A stretch of 64,000 bases of DNA, from NCBI RefSeq assembly GCF_050281185.1, contig NZ_JBNNWS010000008.1, positions 124,001 through 188,000 on the forward strand, read 5' to 3'. This document shows, in pieces, positions 1 through 8,447 of this stretch (position 1 is the first letter of the stretch; every line of letters begins with the position of its first letter). Both the position numbers and the translations under genes were made by a program. The notes beneath the pieces were generated by a model. The model searched no databases. It was not told the DNA's origin and was given only the letters and a program-made list of their open reading frames with translations. This DNA comes from Heyndrickxia sp050281185 (GTDB lineage: Bacteria; Bacillota; Bacilli; Bacillales; Bacillaceae_C).

Positions 1-33
1 TTCAAATGAATGGAGTATATGACCTTTGTTCAA
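1..33 (-). CDS. Possible 5' end of a divergent gene, cut by the window edge
   Basis: On the minus strand an AAGGAG ribosome-binding site (43-48) sits 9 nt ahead of a TTG codon at 33. The frame stays open for 11 codons (MNKGHILHSFE) to the window edge. In B. subtilis the gene divergent from ecsA is hit, but this start does not look like the HIT-family N-terminus I know, so no name is given. The assignment rests on the Shine-Dalgarno match and the open frame only. Confidence 0.3.
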   Translation of the reverse strand, partial: MNKGHILHSFE

Positions 34-266
34 CGTGATCATCTCCTTATTGTTTTAACATTATCTATTAACGTTTAAAACAGTAAGTGATCTACGACAA
101 ACACCTCATTTATTAAATGTGTGTTAAATCCGTTGCTGCCATATTCATTGACCAGCCCTTAATCGCTTTTACGGTTACGGTCTTTAATAACCACCCCGTT
201 TTTTAACGTTTACTAACCCCTTCACTAATTATCCTGTACAATTTGATCTAAATTATTCGAAGGAAA

Positions 267-295
267 TTACTTTTTTTGTTATCCTTAAATATAAT
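267..295 (+). promoter_or_regulatory. Candidate sigma-A promoter of ecsABC
   Basis: A perfect TATAAT (290-295) lies 17 bp after a weak -35 (TTACTT, 267-272) and 39 bp before the ecsA start. Apart from the divergent start near position 33, the AT-rich region 60-266 shows no gene. Confidence 0.4.
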
Positions 296-334
296 GAAAA
301 CTACTATTGCAAAATGAAGAAAGGACGTTTAAAT

Positions 335-1081
335 ATGTCGTTACTTGAAGTGCAAAACTTAACCGGGGGTTATACTAAAAAAGCGGTATTAAATGATTTA
401 TCCTTTACAATTGAAAAAAATCAAATGATCGGTTTAATAGGTTTGAATGGTGCAGGGAAAAGTACAACGATTAAGCATATCATTGGATTAATGGAGCCGA
501 AAAAAGGAACGATTCGTATCAATCAGCTAGAGCTTCATAAAGGTCCTGATGAATATAGAAAACAATTTTCTTATATCCCTGAAACACCAATTTTATATGA
601 TGAATTGACTTTGGATGAGCACCTAAAGCTAACAGCAATGGCTTATGGGATAAGCAGTGATACATATCTAGAAAGAATTAAGCCTTTATTAAAAGAATTT
701 CGTTTAGAAAAAAAATTAGGCTGGTTTCCTGCACATTTTTCTAAAGGAATGAAGCAAAAGGTCATGATTATGTCTGCCTTTTTAGTTGAACCAAACTTAT
801 ATATTATTGATGAACCGTTTGTAGGCCTAGATCCATTAGGGATCCAATCATTATTAGACTTAATGAAGAAAATGAAGGAAAACGGTGCTGGTATTCTAAT
901 TTCAACCCATATCCTTGCAACAGCGGAGAGGTATTGTGACGGTTTTGTTATTTTACATAATGGACAGGTAAGGGCAAAAGGAACATTAAAGGAATTACAG
1001 GATGATTTTAATATGCCTGGAGCGACATTAGATGATATCTATATTCAGTTAACAAAGGAAGATTCCGATGAAACAGATTGA
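335..1081 (+). CDS. ecsA: EcsA, ABC transporter ATP-binding subunit
   Basis: This is the nucleotide-binding subunit of the Ecs ABC transporter, which in B. subtilis affects protein secretion, regulated intramembrane proteolysis (RasP), competence and sporulation. It is 248 residues, the family's usual length. Walker A is GLNGAGKST (about 36-44), the signature region is HFSKGMKQK, Walker B is LYIIDEP and the switch histidine is in STHI. An in-frame ATG at 314 exists, but 335 is chosen because the protein then begins MSLLEVQNLTGGY, as EcsA does, with AAAGGA just upstream. The end overlaps ecsB by 14 nt, so the two are translationally coupled. Identification is strong; the transported substrate is unknown for the family. 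Confidence 0.95.
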   Translation: MSLLEVQNLTGGYTKKAVLNDLSFTIEKNQMIGLIGLNGAGKSTTIKHIIGLMEPKKGTIRINQLELHKGPDEYRKQFSYIPETPILYDELTLDEHLKLTAMAYGISSDTYLERIKPLLKEFRLEKKLGWFPAHFSKGMKQKVMIMSAFLVEPNLYIIDEPFVGLDPLGIQSLLDLMKKMKENGAGILISTHILATAERYCDGFVILHNGQVRAKGTLKELQDDFNMPGATLDDIYIQLTKEDSDETD

Positions 1082-2291
1082 AAGTTTATGGAAGGAAAGG
1101 GTTCAATTATATATTCATGATTTAAGGCGTTACCTTAAATATATTTTTAATGATCATCTTTTATTTGTAGTGATTTTTGCTCTGAGTGCTGGTGCTTATT
1201 ATTATAGTGGCTGGGTTAAAACCTTGAACGCTGACTTTCCAATCGGATGGGTCATGGGCATACTTTTAGGTATTGTCTTAACGATGAGTCCTATCTACAC
1301 TTTACTAAAGGAAGCGGATAAAGTTTATTTGCTGCCGATTGAGATGAAATTAAAGTCATATTTTAGAAAAGCGATTTTTCTAAGCTTTTTTCTTCAAGCA
1401 TATATCTTATTAATGCTCCTTGCAGTATGTATGCCAATGTATGCAAAAGTAAGCGGGAATGGATTCAAATCCTTTTGGTATATATTAATCATTTTGTTCA
1501 TCTTAAAAATCTGGAATCTCTTTTTGCAATGGGATGTACTAAAGCTCCAAAATCAAAAGCTCGCAGCAATTGATTGGATTATCCGCTTTATTTTAAATAT
1601 GAGTTTTATTTATTTTATTATCGAGCGTGTCGATATATGGATTAATGCAATATACATCCTTCTTTATTTAGCATTATTTGTTGTTTACCATCAGAAGGTA
1701 AAAGAAAAAACTTTAAAATGGGATATATTAATTAATAGAGAACAAAAAAGAATGAGTGCGTTTTATCGTTTTGCAAATTTATTTACAGATGTTCCGAAAC
1801 TAAAAGGTCAAATAAAACGAAGAAAATGGCTGGATCCAGTACTTCAATTTGTACAGTATGATCAAAGAAATACTTATACGTTTCTATTCGCTAGAACATT
1901 TATTCGATCAAGTGAATATTTCGGTCTATTTGTGAGACTAACTCTCATTGGTGGTGTTCTGCTTTATTTTAGTGGACAGCAATATTTATTAATTGGAATA
2001 CCTATCCTTTTCCTCTATTTAACCGGATTCCAGTTAATACCAATGATTCGATATCATGAGTTGAAAATTTGGCAATACCTATATCCTGTAGAGGGATCAT
2101 TAAAGGGAAAATCATTTTTACAATTGTTAAATATTTTTCTTTTTGTACAATCCATCATCTTTGGCATCATTGTTTTACTGCGTCACTCATGGGAAAATGG
2201 TTTATTTGTCTTAATTCTAGGGATCGTCTTTTCTTTCATATTTATTAAGTGGTATGTACCTTCTAGATTACGTAAAATAAATCAAAGATAA
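1068..2291 (+). CDS. ecsB: EcsB, ABC transporter membrane subunit
   Basis: This is the integral membrane partner of EcsA, 407 residues against about 408 in B. subtilis. It begins MKQIESLWKERVQLY and is followed by several hydrophobic segments (roughly residues 30-75, 105-150, 165-205, 285-325 and 350-395) separated by a basic cytoplasmic stretch around 215-265. Its ATG lies inside the ecsA 3' end, so expression is coupled to ecsA. No enzymatic motif is expected. The call rests on family recognition plus position between ecsA and ecsC. Confidence 0.93.
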   Translation: MKQIESLWKERVQLYIHDLRRYLKYIFNDHLLFVVIFALSAGAYYYSGWVKTLNADFPIGWVMGILLGIVLTMSPIYTLLKEADKVYLLPIEMKLKSYFRKAIFLSFFLQAYILLMLLAVCMPMYAKVSGNGFKSFWYILIILFILKIWNLFLQWDVLKLQNQKLAAIDWIIRFILNMSFIYFIIERVDIWINAIYILLYLALFVVYHQKVKEKTLKWDILINREQKRMSAFYRFANLFTDVPKLKGQIKRRKWLDPVLQFVQYDQRNTYTFLFARTFIRSSEYFGLFVRLTLIGGVLLYFSGQQYLLIGIPILFLYLTGFQLIPMIRYHELKIWQYLYPVEGSLKGKSFLQLLNIFLFVQSIIFGIIVLLRHSWENGLFVLILGIVFSFIFIKWYVPSRLRKINQR

Positions 2292-2361
2292 AAGGTTGAT
2301 AATGAAACTTCATATTCTTGTTAACGTATAATTTATTAATGAGAAGAGAAGGAGTTTTTAT

Positions 2362-3096
2362 ATGACGAGTGAACAACAAATAAAAAGTGAAGTTGAAGTT
2401 TGGAAACGTAAATTAAATAAAAAATCAGGAATAGTGAACCGGATTACGAAAAGAGCACAAGACAAAATAACTGGATTCATTCCTGAAAAAGCACATCAGC
2501 TCATTACGGAAAGTATTAAAAAGATGATACAAGCAACCCTTTTTGGATCTGAATATTTAACAAAGCCTAAAGTGACTCAAAGCTTAACAATGGAAGAAAA
2601 AGAAAAATTAATTATGGAGAGCTTGAATAAATTTCGTAAGACAGCAGCTGTAGAAGGAGCAGGAACAGGGGCAGGCGGGATCCTGCTTGGACTTGCAGAT
2701 TTTCCACTATTGTTATCAATAAAAATGAAATTTTTATTTGAAGCAGCCTCTATCTATGGATATGATGTCAAAAACTATGATGAACGACTATTTATTTTAT
2801 ATGTATTTCAATTAGCATTTTCCAGTGAGGAACATAAAAGAGCTGTTTTAGAAACAATTGAAAATTGGGATCAATTAAAAGTGGAGTTAGTTGATGTTGA
2901 CTGGAGAACATTACAGCAGGAATACCGTGATTTTATTGATTTCGTAAAAATGCTTCAGCTTGTTCCAGGAATAGGAGCAGTGGTTGGAGCTTACGCTAAT
3001 TACAACTTGTTGGATCAACTAGGGGAAACAGCCATGAATGCTTATAGGATTCGGTGGCTTAATCAAAATAATACGAAAATAGAAGATCCCACTTGA
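2362..3096 (+). CDS. ecsC: EcsC family protein
   Basis: This is the third gene of the ecs operon, 70 nt after ecsB with its own AGAAGGAG site, 244 residues. The middle has a glycine-rich hydrophobic stretch (AVEGAGTGAGGILLGLADFP, near 95-115) and a second near the C-terminus (VPGIGAVVGAYANY), both typical of EcsC. The domain's biochemical role is not established; it is thought to be membrane associated. The stop codon lies within the 5' arm of the following terminator. Confidence 0.9.
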   Translation: MTSEQQIKSEVEVWKRKLNKKSGIVNRITKRAQDKITGFIPEKAHQLITESIKKMIQATLFGSEYLTKPKVTQSLTMEEKEKLIMESLNKFRKTAAVEGAGTGAGGILLGLADFPLLLSIKMKFLFEAASIYGYDVKNYDERLFILYVFQLAFSSEEHKRAVLETIENWDQLKVELVDVDWRTLQQEYRDFIDFVKMLQLVPGIGAVVGAYANYNLLDQLGETAMNAYRIRWLNQNNTKIEDPT

Positions 3097-3115
3097 ACGG
3101 TCAAGTGGGATTTTA
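3086..3115 (+). terminator. Rho-independent terminator of ecsABC
   Basis: An 11-bp perfect stem (3086-3096 with 3101-3111) has a 4-nt loop and is followed by TTTT. The ecsC stop codon (3094-3096) is part of the stem. Confidence 0.8.
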
Positions 3116-3152
3116 CTTATTTTATATTAGTGATATGCTTTTGTTCAAAGGT

Positions 3153-3352
3153 AAGAAAGTATAAAATTTACTAAGGATATTAGGCATGAAAAGTGTCTGC
3201 TGTGTCTAGCTCCAACGCCTATCGGCTAGTGGATTTCTCCGTCTTCTCCCTACGATAAGTCAACATCGACTCGTCCCTCGCCGTGTCTCCTTTATCTCAG
3301 TAGAAGACTACGAAATCTATACACTAGAGCTGCGACGTTTCCGCTTTTCTTA
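3153..3352 (+). repeat. Interspersed ~200-bp repeat, copy A
   Basis: The repeat runs from AAGAAAGTATAAAATTTAC through a core beginning GTCTAGCTCC to a terminal CGCTTTTCTTA. It recurs at 4776-4975 (inverted), 20752-20956, 51353-51506 (left part missing) and 24293-24337 (internally deleted). In the core, a left segment starting GCGCCTATCGGC pairs imperfectly with a right segment ending in GGCGC, so the whole can fold as a long hairpin. It has no coding capacity. Its last bases supply the stop codon of the convergent amidohydrolase gene. Confidence 0.9.
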
Positions 3353-4531
3353 TTCTACTGTCTGATAATTCAAAGCGGCTGTTCCTAATGTTTTCGCAGC
3401 GATTAGTAATGCTTTTTCATTAATATCAAATTTAGGGTGGTGATGGGGATAAGGATTTTCCACATTATCAGGTTCAGCACCAGTAAAGAAAAATGTTCCT
3501 TTAACATGTTGCAAGTAATATGCGAAATCCTCTCCACCCATTTCTGGTGCAGCCATTACAATATTCTCTACATCTGCAACATTTTTAGCACAAGAAACTA
3601 AAAAGTCAGTTTCAACTTCATGATTTACAACAGCAGGATAACCCCTATGATACTCATACTCAATTTCACACCCTGCTGCTAAGCATGTTCCTTTGACAAT
3701 TCGTTCAATTTCTTCTTCGATAAAATCACGAACATTCTCGTTGAATGTTCTTACGGTTCCAGATAATTTTGCTGTATCGGCAATGACATTAAAGGCATTT
3801 TCTGCGACGAAAGAGGCAACAGTGACAACTGCAGAGTCAATTGGATCAACTCGACGACTTACAATTTGTTGTAAATTCATTACCAATTGAGAGGCAATTA
3901 CAATAGCATCCTTTGTTTTATGTGGTTGTGCACCATGTCCGCCATATCCTTGAATTTTGATTTCAAAACGATCAGCTGCCGCCATAATCGGGCCTGTTCG
4001 GTACGAAATAGTGCCACATGGAACTGGTGACCATAGATGAGTACCAAAAATAACATCAACACCTTCGAGGCAGCCATCTTGTATCATAGAAATGGCACCG
4101 CCGGGCGCAAATTCCTCTGCATGCTGATGGATCATTACATACTCTCCAGCTAGTTCATCCTTCATTTCAAATAGTGTTTTAGCTAGAACGAGAAGTGTGG
4201 CAGTATGACCGTCATGACCACAAGCATGCATAACTCCAGGTACTTTTGACTTGTAAGGAAGATCTGTCTCCTCATGGATTGGTAAAGCATCAAAATCTGC
4301 ACGTAAGGCAACTGTTTTACCAGGATATTTCCCCTTAATTCGCGCAACCACACCATTCCCTCCAACATTTTCCTTTACTTCTATTCCTAAGTTTTTATAA
4401 AAATCAGCAATATATTTAGCTGTTTGAACCTCTTGGAATGATAGCTCCGGATGTTGATGTAAATATCTTCTGATATTTACCATTTCATCATATGATTGTT
4501 CAAGCTTTTGAAATAGTGTTTGGATTGTCAT
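3350..4531 (-). CDS. yhaA: M20D-family amidohydrolase (N-acyl-amino acid hydrolase type)
   Basis: This 393-residue metallopeptidase-like enzyme is expected to remove an acyl group from an N-acylated amino acid or related amide in the cytoplasm. M20D hallmarks are visible: RADFDALP, the metal-binding ACGHDGH, the HQHAEE glutamate pair, GYGGHGAQPH of the dimerisation lid, and a C-terminal PHHHPKFD. ATG 4531 is chosen over an upstream GTG because AAGGAG sits 8 nt ahead of it. Position after ecsC matches B. subtilis yhaA. The gene is bracketed by repeat copies A and B in inverted orientation, and its TAA overlaps the terminal bases of copy A. The substrate cannot be read from sequence. Confidence 0.85.
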   Translation of the reverse strand: MTIQTLFQKLEQSYDEMVNIRRYLHQHPELSFQEVQTAKYIADFYKNLGIEVKENVGGNGVVARIKGKYPGKTVALRADFDALPIHEETDLPYKSKVPGVMHACGHDGHTATLLVLAKTLFEMKDELAGEYVMIHQHAEEFAPGGAISMIQDGCLEGVDVIFGTHLWSPVPCGTISYRTGPIMAAADRFEIKIQGYGGHGAQPHKTKDAIVIASQLVMNLQQIVSRRVDPIDSAVVTVASFVAENAFNVIADTAKLSGTVRTFNENVRDFIEEEIERIVKGTCLAAGCEIEYEYHRGYPAVVNHEVETDFLVSCAKNVADVENIVMAAPEMGGEDFAYYLQHVKGTFFFTGAEPDNVENPYPHHHPKFDINEKALLIAAKTLGTAALNYQTVE

Positions 4532-4775
4532 TGTTAGCACTCCTTATGAATGAAATCTTAATCTTTAAACAATTATAACACTATTAATAGAAGATTTGTA
4601 AAAACAGAACATCTATTCAATGTATTCCGACATTTCGTATTAAAAAAGGTGGGAAATGAAAAATCCGTCTGTAGACGGAGATGAACTAAAACGATTGTAC
4701 GTTCAATAAAAAAGAAAGTAATATATAATTAATATATTAATATAAAGGGATTTTTTAGTTTTTCTCGAAATTAAA

Positions 4776-4975
4776 TTAGAAAAGCGCAAGCGCCTTGCTT
4801 ATCGGCGTACGGATTTTGTAGTCTTCGACTGAGATAAAGGAGACACGACGAGGGACGAGTCGATGTTGACTTATCGTAGGGAGAAGACGGAGAAATCCGC
4901 TAGCCGATAGGCGCTGGAGCTAGACACAGCAGACACTATTCATACTTAATATCCTAGTAAATTTTATACTTTCTT
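4776..4975 (-). repeat. Interspersed ~200-bp repeat, copy B (inverted)
   Basis: This is the reverse complement of copy A, including the left extension (ACTTTCTT end at 4968-4975). It ends about 12 nt before the Shine-Dalgarno of the liaF-like gene. The rest of the intergenic gap (4532-4775) is AT-rich. It holds a short TCCGTCT/AGACGGA inverted repeat near 4665 and a dubious 17-codon frame at 4656-4709; nothing else is supported there. Confidence 0.88.
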
Positions 4976-5002
4976 ATTTTTAAAAAAAGGCGGGGAATTA
5001 TA

Positions 5003-5860
5003 TTGTTATTTTCAGTTGTTTTACTTTTAGTAGGAATTGCCCTTCTTTTAATAAATGTCGGTGTCATTTCCTTGGAAATAAAAGAGTTTTTTGTCATGTT
5101 TATTCCTATCGTGTTTGTTATTGTAGGAATTTGGTATATTATTAAGTCCATTCGTAAAAAATCGTCAGGTAATATATTTTTAGCTCTATTATTTTCGACT
5201 TACGGTGCATTATTAATTTTAAGTCAGCAAAAGGTGATTCATTTTTCCTTTGGAGATTGGTGGAAGCTTTGGCCTATATTTTTAATCTATTTGGCAATCG
5301 ATCAGCTGTTTTTTAAGGGAAAGGGGAAGGTCGTTGTCAACTTTGATTCAAAAGAGGACGTTAAAGTATATAAAATTAATTTAAAAGATACTGCTAAAAA
5401 GAATTTAGAAAAAAATATTAAAATGAATATGAAAAATTTAGGGGATGGAATAAAGAGTAATCTAATAAGTTCGGAAAGCAAAATAAAGGAGAATATAAAA
5501 AAGAATCTTTCTGTATCGGATGTTCATTTTAATGAGCAAAATTGGCCGTTAAAGCCGATGGATATTCATACAACCATTGGTGACTTCTACTTGGATTTTA
5601 GCAAAGCATTTATCCCCGAAGAGGAGACATCTGTCAAAATTAAAAGTAGAATTGGTGATGTGAAGATGCTTATTCCCGAGGATATACCAGTTAGAATTGA
5701 TGCGAAGACAAAGGTAGGAGATATTCGTTTATTTGACTTAAAATCTTCAGAAACAAAGCCACATTTGTTTTTTGAATCTCCCGACTATGAAGAAGGTATA
5801 AAAAAAATCGATATAATGATAGAAATTGGAATTGGTTCTATTCGAATCGATCGGGTATAG
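5003..5860 (+). CDS. liaF: LiaF-like membrane regulator of the LiaRS system
   Basis: This 285-residue protein has an N-terminal membrane region (about residues 1-100, three to four hydrophobic segments including LFSVVLLLVGIALLLINVGVISLEI) and a polar C-terminal domain. The end (GDFYLDFSKAFIPEEETSVKIKSR, then repeats of VGDIR/IGSIRI) is the beta-strand domain typical of LiaF/VraT. LiaF inhibits LiaR-dependent transcription in the absence of cell-wall stress in B. subtilis. The TTG start at 5003 has AAGGCGGGG 7 nt upstream and gives the expected N-terminus. The gene heads a liaF-liaS-liaR block; no liaIH is present, and repeat copy B lies directly upstream. Confidence 0.82.
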   Translation: MLFSVVLLLVGIALLLINVGVISLEIKEFFVMFIPIVFVIVGIWYIIKSIRKKSSGNIFLALLFSTYGALLILSQQKVIHFSFGDWWKLWPIFLIYLAIDQLFFKGKGKVVVNFDSKEDVKVYKINLKDTAKKNLEKNIKMNMKNLGDGIKSNLISSESKIKENIKKNLSVSDVHFNEQNWPLKPMDIHTTIGDFYLDFSKAFIPEEETSVKIKSRIGDVKMLIPEDIPVRIDAKTKVGDIRLFDLKSSETKPHLFFESPDYEEGIKKIDIMIEIGIGSIRIDRV

Positions 5861-5876
5861 GAAGGAGGGAAGTTCT

Positions 5877-6905
5877 TTGAGAAAGGTTCAAAGTATTCGT
5901 TTTTGGTTTATTAAGAATTTTATTATGATGGCATTAATGGGCGGATTAATCTATTTTGTATTTTTACAATTCTATCTCTATACATATGGAGATCAAGTTT
6001 TAAATACAAAGAACATCCTCATTCTTACCTTATTTCTATTAGTCGTTTTTTTATTTTTAAGTATTTATTTTGGTTATCGCAGCGGACAAGTCTTTTTAAA
6101 AAGGCTTGATGAGATTTTATCCTTTGTTTCAATCTTGAGAAGTGGGAAATATTCTGCCAGAGCACCTGAAATTGAGAAGGATGAAATTGGCTTGATTTTT
6201 GAGGAAATGAATCAATTAGCAATGTTTATACAAGATCAAGTGCGTTCATTACAAAGATTGGCTGATGAAAAAACAGAATTGGCCAATCAGGCACATCAAG
6301 CTGCTGTGATGGAAGAACGACAAAGATTGGCAAGAGATTTACATGATTCTGTTAGTCAGCAGCTGTTTGCACTAGGGATGATTTCATCAGCAGCACTTAG
6401 AACTGTTTCTAAAGATCCAATCAAAACAGAAACAATGCTTGGACAAGTTGCAAATATAGCTGCTAAAGCACAAGGTGAAATGCGCGCGTTACTTTTACAC
6501 TTAAGACCCATTGATTTAAAGGGAGATAAACTTAATGAAGGTCTGAACAAATTAGTGAATGAGTTAAGAGAGAAAACACAGCTGGATATCGAATGTCAAA
6601 TTGAAAATATAGATCATCTTTCTAAAGCAATTGAAGAACATGTGTTTCGTATTGTTCAGGAAGCCCTCTCAAACATATTACGTCATTCTGAAGCAACAAA
6701 GGTGAGAATAAATCTTGAAACAATTAGAGAGCATCTACATCTATACATAAGTGATAATGGAAAGGGATTTAAGGTTGAAAGAAGTTTAATGACTTCATAC
6801 GGATTGCAAACAATGAGAGAACGCTGTGAAGAACTAGGCGGAGTTTTTCAAATTCGTTCTATGGAAGAGGAAGGAACATATATTAATATTCGAATACCAC
6901 TTTAA
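5877..6905 (+). CDS. liaS: LiaS-like sensor histidine kinase (NarL family)
   Basis: This is a 342-residue kinase with two membrane helices (about 15-35 and 47-67) flanking a very short outside loop, as in intramembrane-sensing LiaS/VraS. A HAMP-like linker follows, then the HisKA_3 motif ARDLHDSVSQQL with phospho-acceptor His156, then a HATPase domain (EEHVFRIVQEALSNILRHSEA; SDNGKGF; YGLQTMRERCEELGG). The TTG at 5877 is chosen because GGAGGG precedes it by 8 nt and it yields MRKVQSIRFW; an upstream in-frame start would overlap liaF. It is expected to phosphorylate LiaR in response to envelope damage. Confidence 0.88.
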   Translation: MRKVQSIRFWFIKNFIMMALMGGLIYFVFLQFYLYTYGDQVLNTKNILILTLFLLVVFLFLSIYFGYRSGQVFLKRLDEILSFVSILRSGKYSARAPEIEKDEIGLIFEEMNQLAMFIQDQVRSLQRLADEKTELANQAHQAAVMEERQRLARDLHDSVSQQLFALGMISSAALRTVSKDPIKTETMLGQVANIAAKAQGEMRALLLHLRPIDLKGDKLNEGLNKLVNELREKTQLDIECQIENIDHLSKAIEEHVFRIVQEALSNILRHSEATKVRINLETIREHLHLYISDNGKGFKVERSLMTSYGLQTMRERCEELGGVFQIRSMEEEGTYINIRIPL

Positions 6906-6969
6906 ATAGACTCATACAGCTCATAGAGAAACGAGAAGGTCGAGGAATTTGGATTTAGGGGGAAAAAGG

Positions 6970-7611
6970 ATGAGCAAAGTAAAAGTCATGATTGTAGATG
7001 ATCATGAAATGGTGAGATTAGGAATCAGTTCTTATCTATTAACTGAAGAAAATATAGATCTCGTAGCTGAAGCTAGTTCAGGCCAAGAAGCTATTAAATT
7101 AGCAAAAATACATAAACCAAATGTAATATTAATGGATTTATTAATGGAAAACGGAACGGGGATTGATGCAACAAAAGAAATCATGAAGTTTTCTCCTGAT
7201 TGTCGAGTGATTATTCTTACCAGCTATTATGATGATGAACAGGTTTTTCCGGCAATTGAGGCAGGAGCACATAGTTATATATTAAAAACATCACGTGCTG
7301 AAGAGGTGACAGAGGCGATTTATAAAGCAGCTCGAGGTGAATCTGTCATTGAACCGAAAGTAGCAAATAAAATGATGAATCGCTTTAGACGGCAAGAAAA
7401 AAAACCCCACGATGATTTAACAGAAAGGGAAATAGAGGTTTTAAAGTGTTTAGGTGAAGGGATGTCAAACCAAGAAATTAGTGAATTTTTATTTATCGGT
7501 GTGAAAACAGTAAAAACACACGTAAGTAATATTCTTGGAAAATTAGGAGTTGCTGATCGCACACAAGCTGCCATTTATGCGAATAGGCAAAATATTACAT
7601 TAAACAAATAA
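6970..7611 (+). CDS. liaR: LiaR-like response regulator (NarL/FixJ family)
   Basis: This 213-residue protein has a receiver domain with acidic pair D10-D11, phospho-acceptor D56 (VILMDLL), the LTS threonine/serine and a lysine in YILKTS. A LuxR-type HTH follows (LTEREIEVLKCLGEGMSNQEISEFLFIGVKTVKTHVSNILGKL). It aligns end to end with recalled B. subtilis LiaR. ATG 6970 has a GGGGG purine run 6-10 nt upstream; a TTG at 6949 in the same frame is a possible alternative. It is the last gene of the block, followed by a strong bidirectional terminator. Confidence 0.88.
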   Translation: MSKVKVMIVDDHEMVRLGISSYLLTEENIDLVAEASSGQEAIKLAKIHKPNVILMDLLMENGTGIDATKEIMKFSPDCRVIILTSYYDDEQVFPAIEAGAHSYILKTSRAEEVTEAIYKAARGESVIEPKVANKMMNRFRRQEKKPHDDLTEREIEVLKCLGEGMSNQEISEFLFIGVKTVKTHVSNILGKLGVADRTQAAIYANRQNITLNK

Positions 7612-7647
7612 ATGATATTTTTGAGGTTGTAATATTATCGGAGTGAA

Positions 7648-7683
7648 ATCAAAATGCGTCACATTATTGTGACGCATTTTGAT
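7648..7683. terminator. Bidirectional terminator between liaR and hmoB
   Basis: A perfect 16-bp stem (7648-7663 with 7668-7683) has a TTAT loop and T-rich flanks on both strands. It serves liaR on the plus strand. On the minus strand it contains the last six codons of hmoB, with the hmoB TAA in the loop. Confidence 0.85.
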
Positions 7684-8188
7684 TTTCATCATTTGGAATT
7701 GTATATTCAGTTTCATAAGGTGTTCCATTAAAAAGACTATTACTAGAAAGCGGGTTTTCCGTTTTGTGTTCACTTATGAACGTTTTATAAGAATCAGTAT
7801 TTTTCCACCTTTTGTAATCTTTTTCGTCCTTCCACATTGTAAAGATGATATATGTATCACCTTTTTTAGGTTTGAGTAATCTAGAAGCGGTATTACCAAA
7901 GGCATTTTCAATTAAATGTTTTTTATTTTTATACCCGTATTCAAACACGGGCTTACCCTCATCTGAAATAGGAATATTGTAGAAAACGACAAATCCACAG
8001 TTTTCGAGCTCACCATTCCTATCGAGCACTTCATATTTTCTTGGAGCACCAAAAATAGATTTTTTCTCCGTTTCATGGATTAAGAGTGAGTTCTGGGCAT
8101 TTTGCATTAAAATGATCTTTTCATCTTTGTATTTGTTAAATATTTTTTCTAAAAAATCATATGTGCCTGTTGTAATGTAAAAATTCAA
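7664..8188 (-). CDS. hmoB: HmoB-like heme-degrading monooxygenase (YhgC family)
   Basis: This 174-residue protein carries an antibiotic-biosynthesis-monooxygenase (ABM) fold in its C-terminal half: NIPISDEGKPVFEYGYKNKKHLIENAFGN, then the strand-helix run DTYIIFTMWKDEKDYKRWKNTDSYK. It matches B. subtilis HmoB (YhgC), which degrades heme to release iron; the N-terminal half with LIHETEKKSIFGAPRKYEV is also family-specific. The TTG start at 8188 follows GAGGTG by about 7 nt. It is convergent with liaR and divergent from hemE, the same neighbour as in B. subtilis, which fits a role in heme turnover. Confidence 0.85.
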   Translation of the reverse strand: MNFYITTGTYDFLEKIFNKYKDEKIILMQNAQNSLLIHETEKKSIFGAPRKYEVLDRNGELENCGFVVFYNIPISDEGKPVFEYGYKNKKHLIENAFGNTASRLLKPKKGDTYIIFTMWKDEKDYKRWKNTDSYKTFISEHKTENPLSSNSLFNGTPYETEYTIPNDENQNASQ

Positions 8189-8298
8189 TTTGAATCACCT
8201 CACTATCATTATATCCATTAGAAATTATAAAAGTATAGTATAAATGATAGAAAATTCTAACATTATTACATTTTCCTTCACACAAAAAGGGAGAATTT

Positions 8299-8394
8299 AT
8301 GACATTTCCACTAGCAAACTATACAACACTCATGAAAAAGTCTATAGTGATATCAGACTATAATGAAGATAGAATTAGATATTTTTTCTTTTAA
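8299..8394 (+). CDS. Very short open frame upstream of hemE, doubtful
   Basis: A 31-codon frame starts at an ATG preceded by AAGGGAGA at good spacing and ends 53 nt before hemE. No family is recognised and the C-terminus is a run of Phe, Tyr and Arg. It may be a leader peptide or chance; it is listed only because the ribosome-binding site is good. Confidence 0.2.
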   Translation: MTFPLANYTTLMKKSIVISDYNEDRIRYFFF

Positions 8395-8447
8395 AAATTT
8401 TGTTATACAATGGGGAAAGATTGTTTTGAAAGGTGGACATTTAATAC

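Noticed and set aside
4656..4709. 17-codon frame MKNPSVDGDELKRLYVQ with a purine-rich upstream stretch
   Set aside because: Too short, spacing to the possible ribosome-binding site is too tight, and the frame includes a small palindrome; no family known.
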